A DNA stretch of 17,890 nucleotides. It comes from Bifidobacteriaceae bacterium (GTDB taxonomy: Bacteria > Actinomycetota > Actinomycetes > Actinomycetales > WQXJ01). A program made the position numbers and the translations under genes. The DNA is taken from the NCBI GenBank assembly GCA_031265345.1, contig JAISCU010000295.1:1-17890 (forward strand), written 5' to 3'. The notes beneath the pieces were generated by a model. The model was given only the letters and a program-made list of their open reading frames with translations, was not told where the DNA came from and ran no database searches. Positions 16,601 through 17,890 of the stretch are shown here, piece after piece. How positions within the stretch are numbered: position 1 is the first letter of the stretch; every line of letters begins with the position of its first letter.

Positions 16601-17350
16601 GTGAAGGAACTCCCCGTGGCCGTGCCTCCAGTCGTGGGCGATCTGGTGATCGAGCCGTCGGACGGGGCGTCCCTCGACGGGACCGGCGGCGCGGCGGGCG
16701 GAACCATCACGGTGAAGGACGAGGACGGCCAGGTGCTCTGCTCGACCACGGTGGCGGACGATCTCAGTTGGTCGTGCTCGCTGCGACCGCCGGCGAAGGA
16801 GGGCGACACGCTCACGATCATCGACGAGGGCCCGTCCGGGGACCGAACCGAGCGGCCGTGGCGGGTTGGGATTCCCCGTCTGACGGTTGCCGAACCGGTG
16901 TTGCACGGCGGCGAGCGCCAATCGGTGGTCGGGGAGAACTTCCAACCGTCGGAGAAGGTGGTCCTGGTCGCGGCCGGCGTGGCTGCTTCCCTGACCGCTG
17001 TGGCCGATTCCGACGGCACGGTTCGCTTCGAATGGGATGTTCCGGCAGGAGCGTCCGGCAAGCAGTCAGTGGCGTTGGCGGGGCCCCAGTCCGGCGAGGT
17101 GACCGGCGAGTTCGATGCGGTGGTGAGGGCTGCTCCGGAACCGGTCGATCCGGTCAAACCCGATCCGGTGAGGCCGGAACCGCCCAAGGCGTCCAAGCTG
17201 CCGTTCACCGGCGCGGAAGGCGTGCTGGCTGTGCTCGGAGCGGCGCTGGGCGTGATCGGCGCCGGGGGCCTGCTGGTGCTGGCCGCCGCTCGCCGCCGCC
17301 GCACGGACGAGGCGCGTGGCCGGAAGGCTGGTGGCGTCTCGGAAGCGTGA
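1493..17350 (+). CDS. Giant LPXTG-anchored surface protein with invasin-like Ig repeats (probable adhesin)
   Basis: This 5285-residue frame is uninterrupted from a start with a ribosome binding site to a TGA followed by a hairpin. It has a signal peptide (about 1-63, cleavage after AEA), a propeller-like head (64-392), an SdrD-B-like domain (393-570) and a GEVED domain (574-770, GEVEDYG at 761-767). A Cys-paired beta domain and about 33 invasin/intimin-type Ig domains follow, to residue 4873, each usually carrying an ADG motif and DxxGNxV. Two 162-residue repeats follow, then a Pro-rich spacer, LPFTG (5236-5240), a hydrophobic segment and RRRR. Known families with this layout are exported by Sec and covalently attached to peptidoglycan by a sortase. 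I infer a long stalk that presents the head away from the cell, for attachment to a host, another cell or a polymer. The ligand is unknown. No catalytic domain is visible. A structural role in a surface coat is the alternative. Confidence 0.93.
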   Translation: MNETPHLSSGSDRPRPDRRGARTRARRRINPLVKAVALAAVVAVAVTGVLVGDVLGGAERAEAVSYLNKWDGVFSQNQLWYKNGSNNAIYAVDNPGSLNAIEATKMTARFDPSGRDHGTPGQISQDTVAVGPVFRHAGDDTIHMVAGRSSGSTYVYQSVVEGGVRKVNGVDYGDITSSRNLTFAPGVDESACRSSSRWSSEVNQRNGYLYQLGAAAAKLLSGNAKSWSLDAAIYKLGEPGTDQDPVTCVAGVRKIDPGDNETLNTQWAAQTGQNYSPANWTLASDMAIDANGNFYALLQGDATHHALVRLEVPHDSAGEPTSKGWTFRLIKAFTADGGTSHKYGLAFTDGALYTLSADASLHRWNPLSGTVEKLGTAPAPAPHDLGAAQAAPVIEGRVFNDRNGDGAVASSDDGISNATVEIYRNLGTESAPKWAKQGSVLTDSLGHYSALLNATKGQFLVRLKQPRVGGVNAAQSYANAESFTYKVNGQTSANTVKPYCATAKGDYQSVDPSQAAKGGAVKCYGARADGIDPPSPADPLAATGGAAIVSRVDMSTDMAVVRADFGVTAAASWGDAPDGYKTTNAAGGPYANPRRAGQPYLHLGAAPGVYQDGDPSPQAGSHPTDDGLEIATTDANGRPTGGWLPAQGQLMASGKKYAFRAQASGDAAAVERAYVKAWITGLSSSGAAQATFSQALLGAGSCTPTPDTQGYVYCDYTAPSGSPAGGVAPVFVRARVSTEAGVTALTREPSNPGASPWMPSGEVEDYGLGVASGVLRIKARTLGSVPAHVGLRLGNVSATWPSSATDSLLTNSADTFIASNRGHALTSRTASVTLTTAGVGAADATQLSGWQLSNRTANGTPTDTWCQDSTTGTSINASVDTSKGVVTIPAPTGGATLPSDITCHLTYAPQADLTKSTVAAKPSDNQTSPLTAGTGTSEVDLKVVGTVRDKDGAEQPNPSIGAEATFTLTAIAGTGAEASGAKFQYSADGGTTWKDAGQSYSCAISSKGGCAADVRIAATSPGGYAMAAKIGTDYVPSKTTGKPTDATPVPVYFKAAAADEAKSFMTVTQTADQAANHDAPGSTAAQWGKQTVTVTLRDSSDGPYQDGANAGELTAAPPAGGKEGVYYGQTTSAGGTAAKLVCAASLVDSRCVDGVYKLEVHASLAGAKRITVTHTPSQGTAFAVREKTSRDPYVVAEFVTPPADAKSSVFTFNGAGETAPQDDLDDPDDDPDGVGVPHPTGYVFHPAIRVWDAGRNNPVDKAKVRFRVDASCGATFAGGTAKEHEVTTSAQGKAETSLRSAAAESCKVYGELYQSGQWVALPGGDSKPWVKTATWQDSNIDPALSHFEVSTTPVTADGKDTGKVTVTLIGTNKLPVTTGASRVSAYGPTGEGVKVSAFTHIGSGVYEASFTGTVSGDKKITVKADGQDVAVVTDGNATAHLVAGEPVASKSWLVQSGGTALADGTAPIALSVRAFDAEGNAATSGEVVFTLPKGLSGNGQAGPGTVKVAVAKGEARIALTSTVATVHKVTASIAGKDVLTVKNAAENTVLANDGNALAAFVAGQPSPADSLLTIPTAGADGKTTKLVGGAQKHRAEVSVEDAKGNAIKDGAAKVVFRYSYTDNSGQRKTGSSQPVATTAAGVAAWEFGSEVATVWTVEARIEGTTADVDGSPATAAFHADVLDQTATLASFAVDQSVKKADAVAYAQAKMKAQDRFGNPIEGVELRFQLDYQGTQGPAWDDATTGGKSESAKSGADGWAYAKAYSLWPGDFDARGGYQAALSQVRQVHFSNVPASAATSRFEVAPKASNSAHPKAVADGKEAYTVTVTLRDVSGTALNAAGATVRMTPRGIVGAAVRDFPVVSGTTGTSKTGQAVIDLTTVKAGRWEVTVLVGQDALGTVADPAVKAVSAEFVPGAASAEHSRLVAPVGTVKADGKERQTVLAQIADNNANAVTGQAVVFAVPSDVQALDADGKWVAGPASVSLTTSAASGHEGAAELVLISKLVGDYSVEAKVGGKDIEQGSPAVAQFVNADLSTAGSEFVVASMPSAKAVGTEFHTPRVTLKDQTGNLYTPSVAVTFYYKAQSASLWTTGPTVQTVKGVALWDKFTVTTAGSYDVRAHVAQGQIPDAQTTRSALFAAGPADATQSVFWASTGQVSPNDKDTHAATVTVKDAYGNLVKGAKVDFELPASDPAHFTTTGCKAKTCELTSSELGLARVEVASPSAVTTHITGGIAKVKVGEEDLVFAAGAPDAAKSSWTITPTGPLTADGARAYTAKVQVRDSSGAAARGGTVDFDLPGAVKPSRDGPYAADSNGLVTVDFTSEVAGKHTVNAKIGSAKIPAADQVIEFAAGDISDAKDRTFLTSPASSAVADAKDTQVVTATVRDAKGNPVTDAEVRFAVPADTKAVGATQGAVDSSGQARLTLTSTKADSYDVTAEARKGSTGSWIAVKGGSPAVAVFKAGAVNLTKSSISKTETGPKVADGAAAYTVLVELKDQHDNPVKVAGTSVTAEFRLHDSKGQAVAGVAAVTRSLTTDADGVATTAFATKTAGQWRATAQIGAGQIVGGSPVPLDFKAGAADPAASALKVTPNNVEADGKARHRATVTAVDANGNPVGGAQVAFAVDQGAPGVTGPSLIATTGGGATGTATTDSDGLAHVDVTSHEPGSFMVSAKIGGKEVKDSPQPVSFDAGAPDPGESSYELTPDTVKSTTAQVIASGKATDAYELTVRVRSAAGILVPNAAVRLTGLDTSKVSIVETGGVSGVTATPASSAYGHHTWHLYSATAAEFSGTVEVRTASGDWKKIEPASFKLRFGSGVASADHSWLIAPVAPVEANGADTATVRAHIVDAKGNDVQAGNVRFTVPAGLTATAAAPVAGGADVTIDAPIRGGYAAVTYTSKAANAYKVTATVGDEAIKLVKDAGEQTDKATDGRVEVVFQPGKAASSNSVLTVTTAAKVADGKEKHRAEVTVKDATGNLVPGTRVVFRYGPDATHMSERTEAADAKGVAAVEFASTEATAYTVEARIAGAEVKDSPAKAEFVAGPFDLTKTLASFEVQDTTAMATGRHPLWARMRAQDAHGNPVKGVTLGFKATAPGDGPVFAPLASGLKTTTGVSPSDGLVTVQLVSEFEGAFPVVGVSGADQTAAKTVTFANDAASAADSWFTVVRSSSNKGDPATADGSDSFKVTVQLRNKDGDPINGLPAVVKVADPASGRDRLHAVTTGRVGTASGVAEFLVKSTAAGAFVVSVEVAGDQLSQPTAGASGKTASVEFVPGPASAATSYLSGPGSGPAKADGKERQVVTVYAKDAHSNAVTTGDAVFTVPAKVTAVGLPSGAKPVTGPATVTVPLGVGGTAELVLVSKVTGTYEVTARVGTAGAMVAVTTGSPASAEFINAAVSASGSKFTIPTGSAVKTVRREFHTPRVELFDVSGNAYTAAPQDVTFRWRLQGAGVWAGEQVARSSGGVALWPSWTVATAGTYEVEAWIASGQVGSMLTARFQADQALPGAARFSSSSGALIANDGKAAHFAEVAVLDAVTGGNPVAKEPVTFTVTGGAQIVGAAGSGRTLTVDSSAAGLSRIAIIDSVVGGEVVTVSATIRGVAVGSASLEFRPGAPDAARSSLEVEPSTAVGAGHPGVVADGKDSWAATVTLRDAGGNLVVDGEVAIVPSAGVSVVGKGPHKTDGSGVVKVTLVTTRAGKHSVRALVGADGIAPDPARIEFVAGPMESDLSYLESPDATAVADGAAELTVGAYVLDAFANPIIGAPVKFSVPKGVDVVGGPSGPAQVEAVTDAAGRAEVALTSTVAAVHEVTAESKPAGATAWAAVEKDSPAVVEFEAGAIDPVKSRISRTPAGPLTVGAAPDGYQVKAELLDKHGNAVNQAGAAVQYRFFRAEPTGSGEDYCRQTPDADTRSASALTDAKGAAAVRFVTSKAGPWHGCAFYAGDRIVGGSPVPLVFAAGDVDQAESKLEVSQNLALADGQATHYAKAWVRDAFGNPLGGQDVAFSIEAGAAKVPGPNVKGGSGTSVKVATCDPEAKSKAPAYCVVAGVFQTGLAYVEFASEEPGTFKVEASLGGLAVTGSPAEVSFTSGVAGREKSAWTITPDTADPVAGDSVKVPATGLVADSYALKVEARSSAGLPVPGVPVRVTGLPKSVLVEGDSFEGRTGDPQSGALGAHTWKLFANAKGTHHGQVQLWNGSAWVNVGASFTVRFAAGAGVAGASWLEGPQAAATADGSAVAEVVARVFDAQGNGADQGRVVFQLPAGVWEAGRKPTTGTSQAEVDLKDGKALLRLNSNVAKTHEVTAALEKAGGDAILTVKDASDGSILRTDGKVGVTFGAGAVSGEDSVLSIPSAANPQPVGGAKHRAEVLAKDGQGNLVGGAKVTFSWVSGTAAGPSATGWTAISPAAKTDSEGKAVYEFAAPGHRAGWVWIKASIDDGSGEKAVGGEQPVPAAKQTVKGARFEPGPVSADKTAASFATYGSAVLANSTDESWARVQVVDQYGNGVPGVSVSFELPASQTGAQGTPVFAGAGTAASSKKLTVTTCAADLADVPDACRVGGVHTPGLARAPVVSQFAGTFPVVGRVADGASGIDLGPEDVVFKAEAGSAAASSFTLEQTDPGAPFVVADAAQSHTLTAAVVNGLAGNAGRPVAGACVAPQLPAGVTVAAPPSEAGSVGGCADGEFLTDAAGTASMRIVSTVAGRFDVGVRLGGSAIPTESGGDVYSRQAVFVGGAPSSMLTELTSPNAPALANDPAGLTVTAALRDSRGNPAACWQEATQVPCAVRFWVPDGARVGTGASAVRGPAWVVAEAGLIDYSGIAAVSGAAGGTAGVASVRYLGASGSYGVTAQLDGEDVRRADGTDWSPDAARAKLTFTDPPNLGELVIEPSDGSTLDGDGAAPGDTITVKGEDGQVLCSTTVADNLSWSCELKPPAKEGDNLTIVEEDPVGESVERPWRVGIPRLRIGQATLLGGERQSVVGENFQPSENVVLVAAGAAASLSAVAGPDGVVRFEWDVPAAALGEQAVALRGHQSGEVTGRFEAVVKELPVAVPPVVGDLVIEPSDGASLDGTGGAAGGTITVKDEDGQVLCSTTVADDLSWSCSLRPPAKEGDTLTIIDEGPSGDRTERPWRVGIPRLTVAEPVLHGGERQSVVGENFQPSEKVVLVAAGVAASLTAVADSDGTVRFEWDVPAGASGKQSVALAGPQSGEVTGEFDAVVRAAPEPVDPVKPDPVRPEPPKASKLPFTGAEGVLAVLGAALGVIGAGGLLVLAAARRRRTDEARGRKAGGVSEA
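1682..2668 (+). other. N-terminal head region, beta-propeller-like
   Basis: Residues 64-392 contain repeated short segments of the kind that form propeller blades: NNAIYAVDNPGSL, GDDTIHMVAG, NGYLYQLGAA, MAIDANGNFYALL and GALYTLSADASLHRWNP. The two cysteines are 51 residues or so apart and may form a disulfide. No catalytic motif is visible. As the only large non-repetitive region at the exposed end, it is the best candidate for ligand binding. The fold is inferred from sequence pattern only. Confidence 0.45.
2669..3205 (+). other. SdrD-B-like (Cna-B-related) domain
   Basis: The segment opens VIEGRVFNDRNGDGAVA, then SDDGISNATVEIYR and a Gly-His-Tyr turn. This is the pattern of the SdrD B-domain family, in which the DxNxDG loop binds calcium. 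It ends in the typical VRADFGV strand. Two cysteines, in KPYC and VKCYGA, are likely paired. Confidence 0.7.
3212..3802 (+). other. GEVED domain
   Basis: It begins GDAPDGY, has YQDGDPSP and PTDDGLEI Asp-rich turns, and ends SGEVEDYGLGV. These are the defining elements of the GEVED family of extracellular bacterial domains. Two cysteines (GSC and YCDY) bracket one loop. The family occurs in large secreted and surface proteins; its binding partner is generally not known. Confidence 0.8.
3803..4225 (+). other. Cys-paired beta domain, prealbumin-like
   Basis: Roughly residues 771-911 carry TASVTLTTAGV, a Trp-rich turn (GWQLSN, DTWCQD), VTIPAP and a closing DITCHLTYAP. The CxLTxxP ending resembles the repeat domains often found between GEVED and Ig regions in wall proteins. 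The family assignment is tentative. Confidence 0.4.
5831..9943 (+). repeat. 12-domain super-repeat, copy 1 (D2-D13)
   Basis: These 1371 residues hold twelve Ig domains, each of which matches the domain twelve places later. Diagnostic segments are KHRAEVSVEDAKGN in D3, TLASF in D4, EFHTPRVTLKD in D7, IVGGSPVPLDFKAG in D11 and YGHHTWHLYS in D13. Copy 1 contains one cysteine pair (D8). Confidence 0.85.
9944..14125 (+). repeat. 12-domain super-repeat, copy 2 (D14-D25)
   Basis: These 1394 residues repeat the copy 1 order. KHRAEVTVKDATGN is in D15, TLASF in D16, EFHTPRVELFD in D19, IVGGSPVPLVFAAG in D23 and LGAHTWKLFA in D25. D23 and D24 have gained Cys-containing insertions that are absent from D11 and D12. 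At nucleotide level the copies are clearly diverged, so the duplication is not recent. Confidence 0.85.
14126..16111 (+). repeat. 12-domain super-repeat, partial copy 3 (D26-D30)
   Basis: Five domains continue the same order. D26 matches D14 and D2. D27 carries KHRAEVLAKDGQGN. D28 carries KTAASF and matches D16 and D4. D29 and D30 align less well, with D17 and D18, and have acquired Cys-bearing loops. The domains are longer than their counterparts, up to 144 residues. The array stops here and gives way to a different type of repeat. Confidence 0.75.
16121..16606 (+). repeat. C-terminal module A (Big_6-like plus a second beta domain)
   Basis: Residues 4877-5038 open LVIEPSDG, then TITVKGEDGQVLCSTTVAD, SWSC and PPAKEGD. 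This is the pattern of bacterial Ig domains with an ITVxDxDG core and ADGxW turn. A second domain from about PRLRIGQ contains GGERQSVVGENFQPSE, which resembles an IPT/TIG-type opening. One cysteine pair. It is repeated 522 nt downstream. Confidence 0.75.
16643..17128 (+). repeat. C-terminal module B, near copy of module A
   Basis: The offset from module A is 522 nt at both ends, so there is no net insertion or deletion over 162 codons. Long stretches are identical at protein level (GGERQSVVGENFQPSE, GQVLCSTTVAD), and many differences are synonymous. The duplication is therefore much younger than the Ig super-repeat. The module lies next to the wall anchor. Confidence 0.85.
17129..17347 (+). 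other. Pro-rich spacer and LPFTG sortase signal
   Basis: A spacer with alternating Pro and charged residues (EPVDPVKPDPVRPEPP) precedes LPFTG at 17198-17212 (residues 5236-5240). A hydrophobic stretch of about 25 residues, ARRRR and a short polar tail follow. This is a complete cell-wall sorting signal. Sortases of the LPXTG type cleave between Thr and Gly and link Thr to the wall. The motif is LPxTG, not the LAxTG used by class E enzymes. Confidence 0.95.
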
Positions 17351-17355
17351 CTATC

Positions 17356-17383
17356 TGGCCGGCGGCGAAAAAGCCGCCGGCCA
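17356..17383 (+). terminator. Terminator-like hairpin after the giant gene
   Basis: Five nt after the TGA, an 11-bp stem (TGGCCGGCGGC against GCCGCCGGCCA) closes a GAAAAA loop. No T-run follows, as is frequent for actinobacterial terminators. Confidence 0.75.
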
Positions 17384-17391
17384 CCCAAGCT

Positions 17392-17515
17392 GCCTTTCAC
17401 TGGGGCCGCGCCGAACAGGGGATGAAGCGGCGCCCGGGGTCGTTGCAGGGCAATCGAGGAAGCCCTGCCGACCGATCCGGCGCGCCGCAGGCGCGGCCGA
17501 ACACCAGTGAGAGGC
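17392..17515. repeat. 124-nt rod-like foldback element
   Basis: The two ends, GCCTTTCACTGG (17392-17403) and CCAGTGAGAGGC (17504-17515), pair over 12 bp with one G-U. Further nested pairs run inward: 17404-17412 with 17490-17498, 17427-17433 with 17482-17488, 17434-17437 with 17477-17480, 17438-17442 with 17469-17473, and 17445-17451 with 17462-17468. In all there are 44 pairs and a 10-nt loop AATCGAGGAA. Bulges are GAACAGGGGATGAA on the left and GAACA on the right. No coding sequence fits. It could be a structured RNA, a small non-autonomous mobile palindrome, or an elaborate terminator. Confidence 0.7.
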
Positions 17516-17520
17516 ATCGA

Positions 17521-17557
17521 GGAGGTGGGCCTGCCGGGGGATGACGGGCCCACCTCC
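17521..17557. terminator. Second downstream hairpin
   Basis: GGAGGTGGGCC (17521-17531) and GGCCCACCTCC (17547-17557) form a perfect 11-bp stem with a 15-nt loop. The left arm resembles a Shine-Dalgarno sequence, but the nearest ATG (17541) is inside the loop and no plausible gene follows. Terminator or part of the structured region. Confidence 0.55.
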
Positions 17558-17583
17558 AACCCCCAACCAACACCGCCCCGCCC

Positions 17584-17620
17584 GGAACACGGGTTGGCGT
17601 CAGACGCAAACCCGTGTTCC
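17584..17620. terminator. Third downstream hairpin, likely bidirectional terminator
   Basis: GGAACACGGGTT (17584-17595) and AACCCGTGTTCC (17609-17620) pair perfectly. Inside, GCGT and ACGC add four more pairs after a G-A mismatch, leaving a CAG loop. It is very stable in either strand and could end transcripts from both sides. Confidence 0.6.
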
Positions 17621-17764
17621 TCCCCGCCCGCGTGCCGCCGTCGCCGACCGGTGGGTCGCCAGGCCACTCAGGGGTTGGATTTGGCCAAGCGGCAGACCCG
17701 CAGCAGGCGGCGGGCCTGTCCAGGCGTTCGGGTCCACTGGCGCTGCCGCCGTCGTCTTGGCGCG
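17621..17764. other. Non-coding stretch between hairpins and the 31-bp repeats
   Basis: I see no gene, RNA or clear promoter here. An open frame from 17541 to the window end passes through it, but it has odd composition with many Trp and Arg and crosses two repeat structures. Confidence 0.5.
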
Positions 17765-17848
17765 TCGAGTGCCCGCTTTTGCACGCTGGTTTGCGTCGAG
17801 TGCCCGCAAATGCACCCGGTTCGGGATCGAGTGCCTCGTTTTGCACCC
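17765..17848. repeat. Three 22-bp repeats at exact 31-bp spacing
   Basis: Copies at 17765-17786, 17796-17817 and 17827-17848 share TCGAGTGC, then eight variable bases, then GCAC. Spacing from start to start is 31 bp both times. The small GTGC/GCAC dyad with a variable centre and a spacing of about three helical turns is what an array of binding sites on one face of DNA would look like. It is not a CRISPR: spacers are only 9 nt. Confidence 0.75.
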
Positions 17849-17890
17849 ATCACGGGACGGCTCCGACGCGCTGACCTGCGGGAACGCAAA

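Noticed and set aside
1493..17350. Phase-variable or frameshifted gene
   Set aside because: The frame is intact over 5285 codons and I saw no long homopolymer or short tandem tract that would switch it.
17765..17848. CRISPR array
   Set aside because: Repeats are 22 bp with 9-nt spacers, far too short for CRISPR spacers, and no cas gene is visible.
17541..17890. Open frame from ATG at 17541 to the window end with a nearby GGAGGT
   Set aside because: Spacing from GGAGGT to ATG is 14 nt and both are inside a hairpin. The translation is rich in Trp, Arg and Pro and runs through two repeat structures.

Overview
The window is about 17.9 kb of high-GC DNA dominated by one gene. Strong G/C bias at third codon positions, a twin-region signal peptide with an Arg-rich start, and a C-terminal LPFTG sortase signal with an Arg-rich tail all point to a Gram-positive high-GC actinobacterium (Actinomycetota). 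I cannot place it below phylum.

Layout. Positions 1-250 hold the start of an unidentified minus-strand gene that runs off the left edge; it appears to be transcribed without a leader from a promoter at 257-285. Positions 251-1492 are a 1.24 kb non-coding divergent intergenic region. It carries several palindromic repeats: a roughly 55 bp foldback unit with AAAACGCAGGATCC arms, present whole twice and as two halves, and GAACAGGGGCC palindromes. It also has a candidate TTGACA promoter and a long leader with several hairpins in front of the main gene. Positions 1493-17350 are a single intact 5285-residue reading frame for a secreted, sortase-anchored surface protein. Positions 17351-17890 are non-coding: a terminator-like hairpin, a 124-nt rod-shaped foldback element, two further strong hairpins, and three 22-bp repeats spaced exactly 31 bp apart.

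The giant protein. In order it has a signal peptide, a propeller-like N-terminal head, an SdrD-B-like domain, a GEVED domain, a Cys-paired beta domain, about 33 invasin/intimin-like Ig domains, two near-identical C-terminal 162-residue modules, a Pro-rich wall spacer and an LPFTG anchor. The architecture is that of a cell-wall-anchored adhesin: a folded head presented on a long Ig stalk.

The most notable result is that the Ig stalk is not a simple array. Domain n resembles domain n+12, so the stalk is about two and a half copies of a 12-domain, roughly 4.1 kb super-repeat. All 30 cysteines occur in pairs within single domains and are concentrated near the two ends of the protein. No operon partner (sortase, pilin, regulator) is visible, so any wider system lies outside the window.
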